NCBI GenBank assembly: GCA_934132915.1
Contig: CAKPAK010000001.1
Coordinates: 1-64,000, forward strand
Length of the DNA: 64,000 nucleotides
Origin: an uncultured Bacilli bacterium
GTDB taxonomy: Bacteria; Bacillota_I; Bacilli_A; RF39; UBA660
Reading direction: 5' to 3'
Position 1 is the first letter of the stretch, and every line of letters starts with the position of its first letter. This document shows positions 54,847 to 64,000 of this stretch, in pieces. The position numbers were made by a program, and so were the translations under genes. The notes beneath the pieces are model-generated. The model saw nothing but the letters and a program-made list of their open reading frames with translations. It ran no database searches and had not been told where the DNA came from.

Positions 54847-56052
54847 ATGAACGAATTATTAGCAATCAAACTACGTCCACAAAAATTAAATGACGTCATC
54901 GGACAAAAACACTTAATTGGAGAAAACAAAATACTGACCAATCTCATCCAAAATAAAAAACTATTTTCCATGATTCTATATGGAAATCCAGGAATCGGAA
55001 AAACAACCATTGCCCATGCCATCGTCACTGAATTAAACCTCCGCTATCGCACCTTAAATGCCGTAATCAACAACAAAAAAGATTTTGATACAGTCGTTGA
55101 AGAAGCAAAACTCTATCAAGGCATCATCCTCATCATGGATGAAATTCACCGCTTAAACAAAGATAAACAAGATCTCCTACTTCCCTATCTAGAATCTGGA
55201 CTAATTACCCTAATTGGCATGACCACCGCCAACCCTTACCACTCCATCAATCCTGCAATCCGAAGTCGATGTCAAATTTTTGAATTAAAAGATTTAACCA
55301 GTGAAGACATCGAACTTGCCATCGAACGTGTCCAAAAAGCAAATATTCTAGAAGGAATCACGATCGACGATGACGCAAAAACCTACATAAAAAATTCAAA
55401 TCACGATCTAAGATATGTCTATAACTTAATTGAAGTAGCCTACTATGCCAATAACAACCATCACATCACCAAATCACTACTACAAGACATCGGCGGAAAA
55501 CCAAGTCTCATCATCGACAAAAACGGAGATGGCTACTACAATGCAATTAGTGCTTTCCAAAAATCTATCCGTGGAAGTGATGTCCATGCCTCCCTATACT
55601 ATCTAGGATTACTCATTGAAGCAGAAGACATTGATATTATCTGTCGAAGATTATCCGTAATTGTCTACGAAGATATTGGACTCGCCAATCCTAGTATGGG
55701 ACCAAAAGTAGATGCCGCCATCAACTCCGCCTTACGCCTAGGATTACCTGAAGCAAGAATTCCACTAGCTTGCATTGTCATTGAATTAGCACTATCCCCT
55801 AAAAGCAATTCCGCAGAAGCCGCAATCGATAAAGTTCTAAATGATATTCACACCAAAAGTATCGGCGGTGTTCCCAAACATATCATTAATCACTCACCAG
55901 ATTACAAATACCCCCATGATTATCCAAACGACTACGTTCCCCAACAATATTTACCCAACGAAATCAAAGGCGCAAAATATTATATTCCCAAAAACAACAA
56001 AAATGAAAAAACACTAGCAACAATTATGAACAAATTAGAAAACATAAAATAA
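54847..56052 (+). CDS. rarA: Replication-associated recombination protein A (RarA/MgsA)
   Basis: 401-aa AAA+ clamp-loader-like ATPase acting at stalled replication forks. 'LRPQKLNDVIGQKHLIG' opening, Walker A GNPGIGKTT (~46-54), Walker B LIMDEIHR, sensor and 'AIRSRCQIFELK' region, C-terminal 'GSDVHASLYYLGLLIEAED' typical of RarA. Full length. One of the four + strand genes; convergent with tadA, 6 bp apart. Confidence 0.93.
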   Translation: MNELLAIKLRPQKLNDVIGQKHLIGENKILTNLIQNKKLFSMILYGNPGIGKTTIAHAIVTELNLRYRTLNAVINNKKDFDTVVEEAKLYQGIILIMDEIHRLNKDKQDLLLPYLESGLITLIGMTTANPYHSINPAIRSRCQIFELKDLTSEDIELAIERVQKANILEGITIDDDAKTYIKNSNHDLRYVYNLIEVAYYANNNHHITKSLLQDIGGKPSLIIDKNGDGYYNAISAFQKSIRGSDVHASLYYLGLLIEAEDIDIICRRLSVIVYEDIGLANPSMGPKVDAAINSALRLGLPEARIPLACIVIELALSPKSNSAEAAIDKVLNDIHTKSIGGVPKHIINHSPDYKYPHDYPNDYVPQQYLPNEIKGAKYYIPKNNKNEKTLATIMNKLENIK

Positions 56053-56058
56053 CCCAAT

Positions 56059-56484
56059 TTATTTCCTCCTTCTTTGAAAAAAACAACGCAAAATCGCCAA
56101 ACATTCCTCCCTTCGAACATGAGAAACCACTTCTCTTTTTTTATTATCCAAATGCGACAAATACCCAAAATCATGATTATCACAACCATAAACAATCCGC
56201 TTAATTCTAGCCTGCACAATCGCACCCGTACACATCAAACAAGGCTCAACCGTCGTATATAAAACACAATCATCCAAATACCAAGTCCCCAACTTCCGGC
56301 AAGCCTCATTAATTGCCAATACCTCAGCATGAGAAGTCGCCATTTTATCAAGAGTCTTCCGATTATAAGCCCGAGCAATCACTTGATCATGAAAAACAAT
56401 CACACAACCAATCGGAACTTCATCCAACCCATCTGCAATCCGTGCTTCTTCTATCGCAAGAGACATAAAATAATCATCACTCAT
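56059..56484 (-). CDS. tadA: tRNA-specific adenosine deaminase
   Basis: 141 aa. Zinc deaminase motif HAEVLAINEACRKLG (H-A-E) and 'TVEPCLMCTGAIVQARI' (P-C-x-x-C), which converts A34 to inosine in tRNA-Arg(ACG). N-terminal 'MSLAIEEARIADGLDEVPIG' typical. The start overlaps the 129-aa gene by 8 bp. Convergent with rarA. Confidence 0.94.
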   Translation of the reverse strand: MSDDYFMSLAIEEARIADGLDEVPIGCVIVFHDQVIARAYNRKTLDKMATSHAEVLAINEACRKLGTWYLDDCVLYTTVEPCLMCTGAIVQARIKRIVYGCDNHDFGYLSHLDNKKREVVSHVRREECLAILRCFFQRRRK

Positions 56485-56866
56485 CTCGCAAACTCCTTTT
56501 CTTAGCGAAAGAATCCGTAAAATTCCAAAAACACTTTCTCACCACCTGAACATTAGTAAAAGAATCCAAAACTTCCTCATCCATTTTCACCCGATACAAC
56601 GGAGCAATATCTTCATCAATCAGTTCATATCCAAACTTACCATCCACAGAATAAGGACAAATATAATCATGATACCGTTTCTCAAACAAAGAAAACGACT
56701 CCTGATTATACTTTAACTTACAATAAATCCCTTTTCTCTGAATATCCTCAATCACTTCTTCCCCATACAAGAAAACTTTATCCAACAAAATTTTCCTTTC
56801 ACCATTTACTCTCACTTGTTCAATTAAAGCATTAATAATCAAATCATCAATTTTTAAAAATAACAT
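56477..56866 (-). CDS. Hypothetical protein upstream of tadA
   Basis: 129 aa, not recognised. The real start is the ATG at 56866, with AAAGGAGAGG just upstream; the longer frame has no site. It is strand-rich, ends basic (CFWNFTDSFAKKRSLRDE), and overlaps tadA by 8 bp, so it is co-translated with it. No motif; function unknown. Confidence 0.65.
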   Translation of the reverse strand: MLFLKIDDLIINALIEQVRVNGERKILLDKVFLYGEEVIEDIQRKGIYCKLKYNQESFSLFEKRYHDYICPYSVDGKFGYELIDEDIAPLYRVKMDEEVLDSFTNVQVVRKCFWNFTDSFAKKRSLRDE

Positions 56867-56970
56867 GTTATCCTCTCCTTTACACCTCCATTTTAACATA
56901 AAAAAGAGTCCCCATTCCAAATTATCAACAAAGTAAACAAAAAAATGAAAACCCCTTCTTACCATAATCA

Positions 56971-57030
56971 AAAAATACTTATCTATCGAATTCCCAATCA
57001 ACAAGAAAAAGAAAAATAAGTATTTTAATA
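56971..57030. repeat. Dispersed intergenic inverted repeat, copy 2
   Basis: Arms AAAAATACTTAT (56971-56982) and ATAAGTATTTT (57016-57026), interior of 33 nt unlike copy 1 at 19724-19780; AATAAA follows both. Lies between the 129-aa gene and the terminator of the surface operon. Confidence 0.55.
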
Positions 57031-57033
57031 AAG

Positions 57034-57066
57034 AAAAAGTACCATCTTAAAATAGTACTTTTCTCT
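57034..57066 (-). terminator. Terminator of the surface-protein operon
   Basis: Perfect 8-bp stem AAAAGTAC (57035-57042) / GTACTTTT (57055-57062), 12-nt loop, A- and T-rich flanks; bidirectional. It lies 36 bp beyond the giant gene stop. Confidence 0.75.
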
Positions 57067-57101
57067 ATTAATGGTTCTAATTAATTTTTATTTTGTAATA
57101 T

Positions 57102-60100
57102 TTAGTGCGTTACTTTCTTGGAATTTCCACCAAAAGTAATTGTACCACCATCAGCTTTGGAATATAAATTTTTCGTATCCGCACTAACTGTTCCACCATT
57201 GACAGTAATCTTTCCTCTTGATGCACTTCTTAATACATAGTATTTTTTATTATAAATGGTTCCTGTGAAAGCTTGAGGAAAATGGACATGACCATATTCA
57301 TTCATTACGGCATAATATGTACTATTCGTACTATCTTCCTGTCTAATCTCTCCTGAACCTGTTACATGAACGGCACACTTCTCTGTACAATGATGTTGAT
57401 ATCCACTTGTTGAAGTTGTAGGCCAAGTTTGTGTAGAATAATTTCTCAGTGTGTGATGACCGGTTGATTTTAAATTAGAATTGGTTATCCAAGTTAATCC
57501 AACTTTATTATCTGTCGTTCCAGTTTGAACTGCATAGTAACTTACACCAGTAATTGTAGAATTATCAATGGTCATTTGCCCTTGATTATAAACTGCTGCT
57601 CCATTTCTCGATCCCGTTATGTTCCCAACATTCTGAATAGTTAAATATCCAGAATTTTTCACAACGTGTGCGCCTGAAGTCGTCATTGTTCCACTTCCAT
57701 TTATCGCAACCGATACCCCACTATTAATTGTTAACATTGTATTTCCGCCTAAAGTATTTCCCGATAAATTAAAAGTAATATTCCGATCAAAAGTTGCCGA
57801 TTGATTATCCATATTATACAGCAATTGAATACCACCACCAGAATTTGTATTAGCAATAGCCTCTGACAAACTCGTATAATATCCTCCTGGGCTATTAGAA
57901 TAATAGGCCTTACTCACCTTTACCGTAACCACATCAGAGGAAGGACCAATATTTCCCGCATGATCTATCGCTCGAAGGTAAAAGTACCAAGAGCCATTCC
58001 AACTAATATCCCAAGCATCTGTCCCTGTTGGCCAAGCAGACCAATTAGAATTATCATGAGAATACTCATATTTTGCAATACCTACATTATCAGTAGCTGA
58101 AGGAGTAATTTTAACCGTTGCATTAACCGTAGTCCCCGAAGTATAACCATTCAAATTAATAGAAGTTTTGGATGGGGCCTGTGTATCCATATGAATATGT
58201 TGTTCACTCGTCCATTCTCCAACATTTCCCGCATTATCAACTGCTCTAAAACGAATTTTACAAGAACTATAACCATTGGGTGGAACAAAATTATTAGAAG
58301 CTATTTCTTGATCAACTACTCCATCACTATTCCAGTCCACTTGGTACTTGGCCAACCCAGAACCATAATCCGTTGCCGATAGCGTAATATTATAATTATT
58401 TTTCCAAGAACAAGTATTAGATCCTCCATTATAGGTAACCGTTACCGCAGAAGGAGCAATATTATCTATCCACTTTGCATATACGGTAAGATTTCCATTA
58501 TAAATCCAAACCCCATTATTCCAATACTTTGTACCATTTACTGCAAAACCAGAAGAACTGTAGACTTGAATATCACTTGAATCATAATACCCCAAAAAAG
58601 AATAACCGTTTCTAGTAGGAAGATTCCATGAAATATCACTATAGTTTCCAGAATCATATGTTACAGGTAGAGAGGTTATACCAGCATCTACACCACCGTT
58701 CGCATTGAGAGTTATCGTCATTGTCGCCTTAGTAAAAATAGCAGTATAAGTCTTATTTCCAGAAGACCCCTTAGGAATAACAACCGGACTTCCCACCTTT
58801 ATCACATGCATATCATATAAACTCCACGAAGTAGTTCCTCCCGAAGAATCTTGCTCAAATTGAATATAAAATTTTCCTTTAGTCTTTCCACTAGGAACAA
58901 CAATATCTTTGTAATATCGAGCATATCCGTTAGATAAATCCTCAATCTTAGTAAATGTTCCTCCATAACTATCATACGCATTTCCAGAAGACAATTCTGT
59001 ATACCATAATCCTCCTTGCATTTCAAGAGTTCCTGCGGTTCTTTTTCCTGTAACAAATATCCGATAAGTTGCATTAGTTGCTAACGAGAAGTCATTTCCC
59101 AATATATGATCCCTTGAACTAGCCGTATAAGGATTAGAAGCCGTATATCCATTAAGCCCACTACTTAAATCATTACTTCCATACCAACCTAAAAAAGTAT
59201 AGTTACTCTTAGTTGGATTATTCAATGTTATATTTGGAGTAGCCGCATTATAACTCGTTGGATTTCCAGAGACACTTCCCCCATTTAAATTATAAGTTAT
59301 GGTATATTCAGGAATACTCCAATGTGCATAAACAGAGTAACTTTGCGCCGTACTCATAATCATACTGGTTGTAATCTTTGTACCATCAGAGGTAACAGTA
59401 TACCATCCTTCAAAAGAATAACCTGCGCGAGAAGCAGAAGGTAAAGACGAAAATACTTTACCATAAGTCTTAGATACCCCACTATAAATTTTAATATTTC
59501 CTAACTTTAAAGTCGTCGTAACCCCATCCGCCGCAGCACCATAGTTAAACGCAAAATAGACAACATTCCCCGTACCCGTAAAGGTAATTGTTTTTGTTAC
59601 TTTACTCGTTGTTGCTGAGGTTGGAATATAATTATTAACAATGACATTATCAGTATTGTCAGTATTCGTTGGTGCAGATGATAAGATTTGATACAGAACT
59701 CCATTATATCCAGATAAAGCAGTATAAGCGGTCGGAACTTCATAATCAAAAGTAAGCGTATATTTTCTCCCGTTAATTGTTCCGATTGGTAAATAAGCGG
59801 TTTCCCAACCACCTGCGCCTGCTACTGCAACAGTATTCATTTTAGTAGAACTATCGTAAGTAATAGAAAATCTTTCAGGATAAAGAAAATCCCAATTACT
59901 GATGTTATCTTCTTGATAATTATCATCAAAATTAACTAAATAACTACTTGCCTTCCATACGGCATATAAGTTAACGATACCATTATCTGTCTTTGTCAAA
60001 TTAGAAACACTCTGCTTATCCGTATAACTTACACTTCCTCCTGGGCTTTTACTCCATCCCTGAAAAGTAAAACCAGTCTTAGTATAGGAATTAGATGTAA

Positions 60101-63100
60101 GCGCCTTACTCACTCCATAAGAGAAAGATTCACTTACAGAAGTAACATTATCAGAAAGTAATTTTTTGGCGGCTTCTTCTAAAGTAATTCCCGAATACTT
60201 TGTTCTATCTGCTAAACCACTTGTATCTGTAACATTCCCACTCATCCAAGCACCAGTATTTGAATAATAATAAGTAATTCCATTTTGGGTAAAACTACCA
60301 CTATAAGTTAATGTTGCACTAGTATCATAAGAAGTATAATAGGCAACAGAATTCTCCGTTGTTCCAACTAATAGCGGTCCAGTATATTCTCCACTATAAT
60401 AATAAGCTGTTAAACACGGATCATTATATTTTTTATAGAAAAGTCTTCCATTTAAATTAACAATAACTTGATCAGAACCAGACAAATAATTTTTATTACT
60501 ATAGAAATTAACTTTATAATTATTTGCTCGCCAATGCGCATATATTGTCGTTGCTGTTGTAGGATTATAAGACTTACCCGCAGTTCCTACTAAAGTTCCA
60601 CCACTAGCAGCGGTATACCATCCTTCAAAAGTATGACCATCCCAAGAAGTAGGTGTTGGTAATGTCACATTTCCTCCAGTCCATTTCGCATACAATGTTC
60701 CATTCGATGAAAATCCCGTTGTACTAGCCGTAGAAGCCAAAAAACCATTCGCTCCAATATATTGCACACCTCCACCATTTGTTGCGGTATAATAACCACC
60801 AAACGTGTAAGTAGATGTCGCGGTTGTATTAGATTGACCACTTCCATTATAATGATAAGTCACCGTATAAGAACGCGTTGGTTTTGTAATTGCATTAGCA
60901 CTAGTACTCATTGCAGATCCACCGCTGGTTAAAGAAAATTTGCTTCCATAGGTTTCATAAATAGCTGTAGTCCCCGCACTAGTTGCACTTTGATTATTCA
61001 AAGTAATGGGATAAGTATTCGCCGACCAATGGGCATAAAGAGTTAAAGTAGAATTTGGTGTATAACTAACACTACCTTTACCAACAAGTGTCCCGCCACT
61101 TGCTTCAGTATACCATCCCTGAAAAGTATAGCCTGTTCGCTTTGGATTTGGCAACGTTATAGCAACACTACTCCATTTCGCATACAATGTCCCATTCGCC
61201 GAAAAACCTGTCGTACTAGCCGTAGAAGCCAAAAAACCATTCGCTCCAATATATTGCACACCTCCACCATTTGTTGCTGTGTAATAACCCCCAAACGTAT
61301 AAGTAGATGTCGCGGTTGTATTAGATTGTCCATTTCCATTGTAATGATAAGTTACCGTATAAGAACGCGTTGGTTTTGTAATTGCATTAGCACTAGTACT
61401 CATTGCAGATCCACCTCTGGTTAAAGAAAATTTGCTTCCATAAGTTTCATAAATAGTTGTAGTCCCCGCACTAGTAGCCCCTTGATTATTCAAAGTAATG
61501 GAATAAGTATTCGCTGACCATGATGCATATAAAGTTCTATCACCAACAGATTGGTAAATATTATTAACAAATGTACCATCGGCATTAATGTAATTGGTTC
61601 CTCCACCATTCGTTAAAGTATAATATCCTAAAAATGTATGTCCCGTTCGTGACGGCTTTACAATTGTGTATCCATTACTCAAACAATTACTTAATGCCTT
61701 ATCCGTATAATAATAACAAGTTACGCCATTGACCGTCTTCGTTGTTTTAAATTGATAATATACTTCTGTCGTTCCCGCACTAGTAGCTCCTTGATTATTT
61801 AATGTAACTTTATAAATATTTGCAGTCCATTGAGCATAAAGAGTAATATTTGCTGTTGCTCGATAATTCTCTCCTCCACCTCCTACTCTTGTTCCACCAG
61901 TAGAAGCCGTATACCACCCTTGAAAAGTATATCCAGACCATGTTGGCGCTGGTAACTTCACCACACCTCCTGTCCAATTCGTATGAAGCGTTGTATTAGA
62001 ACTTATTTGATAAATATTTGCACTTGTACCATCGGTATTATAGTACTTCGTCCCACTTCCTCCATTTCCAGTATAATATCCATCAAACGTATATTGAGAA
62101 ACTGCTGTAGTATTAGACGTCCCATTTCCTCCATAATGATAAGTAATAGTATATTTTCTTCCAGGAGCAGTAATTTTAGGCATTGCTGCGTTATACGTCG
62201 CTGTTACACTAGAAGTTCCTAAACTCGTCGCATTTCCATTATCTAAAGTAACCTTATACTGATTCGCCTTCCATTTAGCAACCAAAGTAACCGACTTCTC
62301 TGGTCGATATATTCCACCTGCATCCCCAACTTTTGTACTTCCATCATACCACCCTAAAAATGTATAGCCAGTTCGACTCGTAGTAGGTAAAGTCACGGTT
62401 TGACTAGCATTCCATTTTGCATACAAAGTATGATTAATAGACGTCCCAACCGAACTAGATGCTACTATTCGATTTTTAAATGATTTTTCTAAATACCATC
62501 CATCAAAAAGATAACTTACCGTAACAGCACTAGCGCTACTTCCACCATTAGAATTAAACTGTACCAACGAATTATCTCTTGTTACTTCACTAGGTAATCC
62601 CTCATAAGTAGACTTAACTTTCAAATATTCCTTTCCGTCAATCACATTACCACCGTTATAGTCCAACATCGCAACTATTTCACAAACCTCTAATGTTGAA
62701 ACAATACTGCTATTTTGCATAGATGTATCATTTGGCATATTTCCATCAATATACATAAATAGATAATACTGATACCTAGAATTGTTTGGCAGTTCAATTG
62801 AAGGAGCAATGGTATTCATCCCAACTTTCATTTGCGAAAAATTACCACTCCCATTTTCTACCTCTTCACATGCAGTTGTTGAAGTAGATGAACAATCATT
62901 GCTTCCTCCTGTCTTATCCACCACTAACTTATACTTAAAAGATTCATTTTGTAAAGCATCATCCATACTCTTAATATTCAACGTCACCGAGAACTTAGTA
63001 TCCGCTTTCCCGATATTATTTACCTTAAACGTATGATAACTCCCACTACGATAATCCAAAACAGGGGATAATCCTCTTGCCGCCACTTCAAATCCCGATT

Positions 63101-63248
63101 CACAATAAAAATAAGCATCTCCTATATTAAAGGTAACATCCGTATCTTTACTCTTCCAGGTATAACTAGCATAAGACCCTAAAAGTATTGTACAAACAAA
63201 CAAAAATACCCCCAATACTCCACCAAATATCTTCTTTCTTACTTCCAT
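57102..63248 (-). CDS. Giant surface protein with InlB/Flg_new repeats and beta-helix
   Basis: 2048 aa. N-terminal signal/anchor (residues ~5-30) and a TasA/camelysin-like stretch ('YTWKSKDTDVTF', 'RGLSPVLDYRSGSYHTFKV', ~1-195). Residues ~215-1600 hold about 12 InlB B-repeat/Flg_new units with the 'YTFxGWYT...LYAxW' pattern. Within them are two jelly-roll-like domains (~1106-1256 and ~1361-1486). Two Ig/fibronectin-like domains at ~1600-1785 ('DYGSGLAKYQVDWNSDG', 'TDNVGIAKYEYSHDN') and a beta-helix of short Gly/Asn/Thr rungs at ~1787-2048 complete it. No LPxTG or other sortase end; it stops at KKVTH. Probable adhesin on the cell surface. Start at 63248 has GGGGTG upstream. Binding partner unknown. 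Confidence 0.9.
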   Translation of the reverse strand: MEVRKKIFGGVLGVFLFVCTILLGSYASYTWKSKDTDVTFNIGDAYFYCESGFEVAARGLSPVLDYRSGSYHTFKVNNIGKADTKFSVTLNIKSMDDALQNESFKYKLVVDKTGGSNDCSSTSTTACEEVENGSGNFSQMKVGMNTIAPSIELPNNSRYQYYLFMYIDGNMPNDTSMQNSSIVSTLEVCEIVAMLDYNGGNVIDGKEYLKVKSTYEGLPSEVTRDNSLVQFNSNGGSSASAVTVSYLFDGWYLEKSFKNRIVASSSVGTSINHTLYAKWNASQTVTLPTTSRTGYTFLGWYDGSTKVGDAGGIYRPEKSVTLVAKWKANQYKVTLDNGNATSLGTSSVTATYNAAMPKITAPGRKYTITYHYGGNGTSNTTAVSQYTFDGYYTGNGGSGTKYYNTDGTSANIYQISSNTTLHTNWTGGVVKLPAPTWSGYTFQGWYTASTGGTRVGGGGENYRATANITLYAQWTANIYKVTLNNQGATSAGTTEVYYQFKTTKTVNGVTCYYYTDKALSNCLSNGYTIVKPSRTGHTFLGYYTLTNGGGTNYINADGTFVNNIYQSVGDRTLYASWSANTYSITLNNQGATSAGTTTIYETYGSKFSLTRGGSAMSTSANAITKPTRSYTVTYHYNGNGQSNTTATSTYTFGGYYTATNGGGVQYIGANGFLASTASTTGFSANGTLYAKWSSVAITLPNPKRTGYTFQGWYTEASGGTLVGKGSVSYTPNSTLTLYAHWSANTYPITLNNQSATSAGTTAIYETYGSKFSLTSGGSAMSTSANAITKPTRSYTVTYHYNGSGQSNTTATSTYTFGGYYTATNGGGVQYIGANGFLASTASTTGFSSNGTLYAKWTGGNVTLPTPTSWDGHTFEGWYTAASGGTLVGTAGKSYNPTTATTIYAHWRANNYKVNFYSNKNYLSGSDQVIVNLNGRLFYKKYNDPCLTAYYYSGEYTGPLLVGTTENSVAYYTSYDTSATLTYSGSFTQNGITYYYSNTGAWMSGNVTDTSGLADRTKYSGITLEEAAKKLLSDNVTSVSESFSYGVSKALTSNSYTKTGFTFQGWSKSPGGSVSYTDKQSVSNLTKTDNGIVNLYAVWKASSYLVNFDDNYQEDNISNWDFLYPERFSITYDSSTKMNTVAVAGAGGWETAYLPIGTINGRKYTLTFDYEVPTAYTALSGYNGVLYQILSSAPTNTDNTDNVIVNNYIPTSATTSKVTKTITFTGTGNVVYFAFNYGAAADGVTTTLKLGNIKIYSGVSKTYGKVFSSLPSASRAGYSFEGWYTVTSDGTKITTSMIMSTAQSYSVYAHWSIPEYTITYNLNGGSVSGNPTSYNAATPNITLNNPTKSNYTFLGWYGSNDLSSGLNGYTASNPYTASSRDHILGNDFSLATNATYRIFVTGKRTAGTLEMQGGLWYTELSSGNAYDSYGGTFTKIEDLSNGYARYYKDIVVPSGKTKGKFYIQFEQDSSGGTTSWSLYDMHVIKVGSPVVIPKGSSGNKTYTAIFTKATMTITLNANGGVDAGITSLPVTYDSGNYSDISWNLPTRNGYSFLGYYDSSDIQVYSSSGFAVNGTKYWNNGVWIYNGNLTVYAKWIDNIAPSAVTVTYNGGSNTCSWKNNYNITLSATDYGSGLAKYQVDWNSDGVVDQEIASNNFVPPNGYSSCKIRFRAVDNAGNVGEWTSEQHIHMDTQAPSKTSINLNGYTSGTTVNATVKITPSATDNVGIAKYEYSHDNSNWSAWPTGTDAWDISWNGSWYFYLRAIDHAGNIGPSSDVVTVKVSKAYYSNSPGGYYTSLSEAIANTNSGGGIQLLYNMDNQSATFDRNITFNLSGNTLGGNTMLTINSGVSVAINGSGTMTTSGAHVVKNSGYLTIQNVGNITGSRNGAAVYNQGQMTIDNSTITGVSYYAVQTGTTDNKVGLTWITNSNLKSTGHHTLRNYSTQTWPTTSTSGYQHHCTEKCAVHVTGSGEIRQEDSTNSTYYAVMNEYGHVHFPQAFTGTIYNKKYYVLRSASRGKITVNGGTVSADTKNLYSKADGGTITFGGNSKKVTH
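60531..61514 (-). repeat. Tandem 492-bp repeat inside the giant surface gene
   Basis: Two adjacent units (60531-61022 and 61023-61514), 164 codons each, nearly identical in DNA over their first ~330 bp in transcription order, with silent as well as a few amino-acid changes, e.g. TNGGGVQYIGANGFLASTAS in both. Recent duplication of an InlB-type repeat pair. Confidence 0.9.
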
Positions 63249-63268
63249 CTTTTTCACCCCATTTTATT

Positions 63269-63949
63269 CTAATCGCAAACTGTCCGATCTAATTTCATTT
63301 GTGGTTTTCTTTCCAAAACAAATTTATTATCCACATACAACTCAACCTCAATTTTTCCTTTAATCTTCTTCTGCATTAATTGTTTCTGCTCTCTCTTAGA
63401 AAGACACTTTTGAATATCTTCTTCTTGACAAGAATCACTTAACCAAAGATAAAAAAAATACGTATCATAATTCTCCTTTGACTCCTCATAAGGAACCAAA
63501 TCTTGTTGAATATTCGTAAGGACCATTCTTCCATCAACAATAGTATCAAATTGATAATCTAAACTTCCCTCAGAAATTTCTTTCCCGTTTTTTACTAATT
63601 TCCACTTTACATCAGGACTAAGTAAATCACAATCCACTTCTAAATTCATTAAAGCAACATCATAAATAATCCCGCTAATATGATTATCCTTACTTCCGCC
63701 CACACGAAAAGATATTGCAATTGCACGATCACTTCTTTTTTCTACTTCACTATCCAAAATAGGGGATAAATAAACTTCTTTACTATCAAAATTCGTATCC
63801 CCATAAGCATCCTCATCAATCCCCATAACATTCCCAGACATTTTTTGGAATATCTCTTTTTGCTGATAAGCATAACTAAATCCAATTACCAATCCCATCA
63901 AAACGCACGCAAAAAAAATTCCTAGCTTTTTTAAATGAATTTTTGTCAC
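63269..63949 (-). CDS. Exported TasA/camelysin-like partner of the giant surface protein
   Basis: 226 aa; GTG start at 63949 with GAGGGG 6 nt upstream. N-terminal hydrophobic helix (residues ~8-28, LGIFFACVLMGLVIGFSYAY) and an extracytoplasmic mostly beta domain with 'EVYLSPILDSEVEKRSDRAIAISF' that echoes 'RGLSPVLDY' in the giant protein, so both may share a fold. Starts 20 bp before the giant gene, therefore one operon. The frame stays open upstream to the window edge, so a longer start cannot be excluded. Function: probable matrix or fibre component. Confidence 0.65.
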   Translation of the reverse strand: MTKIHLKKLGIFFACVLMGLVIGFSYAYQQKEIFQKMSGNVMGIDEDAYGDTNFDSKEVYLSPILDSEVEKRSDRAIAISFRVGGSKDNHISGIIYDVALMNLEVDCDLLSPDVKWKLVKNGKEISEGSLDYQFDTIVDGRMVLTNIQQDLVPYEESKENYDTYFFYLWLSDSCQEEDIQKCLSKREQKQLMQKKIKGKIEVELYVDNKFVLERKPQMKLDRTVCD

Positions 63950-64000
63950 AAAGAACCCCTCAATTCTACTTTTCCTAAAAACTTCTTTTAAAAGGCAGCA

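Noticed and set aside
57102..57160. Sortase signal at the C-terminus of the giant surface protein
   Set aside because: The last residues (GGNSKKVTH) contain no LPxTG-like motif, hydrophobic stretch or basic tail.
1..64000. tRNA, rRNA, CRISPR arrays, integrase, insertion sequences
   Set aside because: No T-arm consensus (GGTTCGAATCC or its complement), no regularly spaced short repeats, no DDE-transposase or tyrosine-recombinase motifs were found by reading; the only mobile-type gene is the Rpn nuclease.
1..64000. UGA read as tryptophan (Mycoplasma code)
   Set aside because: Tryptophan is coded by TGG in conserved genes and UGA ends genes such as the response regulator and the nucleotidyltransferase inside tight ATGA overlaps; standard code fits.
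63950..64000. An additional gene start at the right edge
   Set aside because: Only the frame of the 226-aa gene stays open to the edge; the other minus-strand frames have stops, and no start site can be assigned from 50 bases.

Overview
The window comes from a low-GC, Gram-positive-type bacterium, most likely an uncultivated gut member of the Bacilli (Erysipelotrichales/RF39-like lineages would fit; this placement is inference). Evidence: AT-rich intergenic DNA, A/G-rich Shine-Dalgarno sites, standard genetic code, near-complete coding on one strand, Bacillus-like gene orders (miaB next to a YmcA/YlbF-family gene; spoIIP followed by a small one-TM YqxA-like gene), an LCP cell-wall ligase, LiaF-like and SpoVB-like proteins, and no outer-membrane genes. 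Rubrerythrin suggests an anaerobe. Only four genes lie on the + strand (Rpn nuclease, a 77-aa coiled-coil protein, SpoVB-like flippase, rarA).

Region 1 (0-20 kb) is the accessory half: a lipoprotein, oleate hydratase, an ASCH protein, then a graveyard of broken genes (beta-helix fragment, frameshifted AlbA_4-type ATP-binding protein, DinD C-terminus) around an intact P-loop protein. A cadC-cadA metal efflux operon with an SmtB/CadC-type operator follows, then a tightly coupled two-gene unit of a tandem-AAA+ ATPase and a ClpP-type protease, which is the best candidate here for an undescribed system. Next come a MacB/FtsX-type ABC exporter and a two-component system, with a solitary Rpn nuclease gene inserted between them. 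The promoters of the response regulator and of the ABC operon share the same 11-bp direct-repeat box at the same distance from the -10.

Region 2 (20-36 kb) is mostly envelope biology: nitroreductase, LiaF-like protein, ABC-F ATPase, an LCP protein carrying a solute-binding-like domain, SpoIIP, a TVP38-type membrane protein, a GT2 glycosyltransferase, a GT-C-like membrane protein with its nucleotidyltransferase, and several orphan helical proteins, one built of seven ~62-residue repeats.

Region 3 (36-57 kb) is housekeeping: rsmE, murC, trmD, rimM, a SpoU methyltransferase, YgjP-like protease, LemA-like protein, flippase, miaB, an RNB-domain protein with an altered active site, lepA, RluA-type synthase, rubrerythrin, HtrA, an Abi_2/HEPN protein, rarA and tadA. 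The trmD/rimM/miaB/tadA/rluA/rsmE genes make this block rich in RNA modification.

Region 4 (57-64 kb) is a two-gene surface operon: a 226-aa exported protein and a 2048-aa protein with about 12 InlB/Flg_new-type repeats, jelly-roll-like and Ig-like domains and a C-terminal beta-helix, with no sortase motif. No tRNA, rRNA, CRISPR array or intact IS element was recognised.
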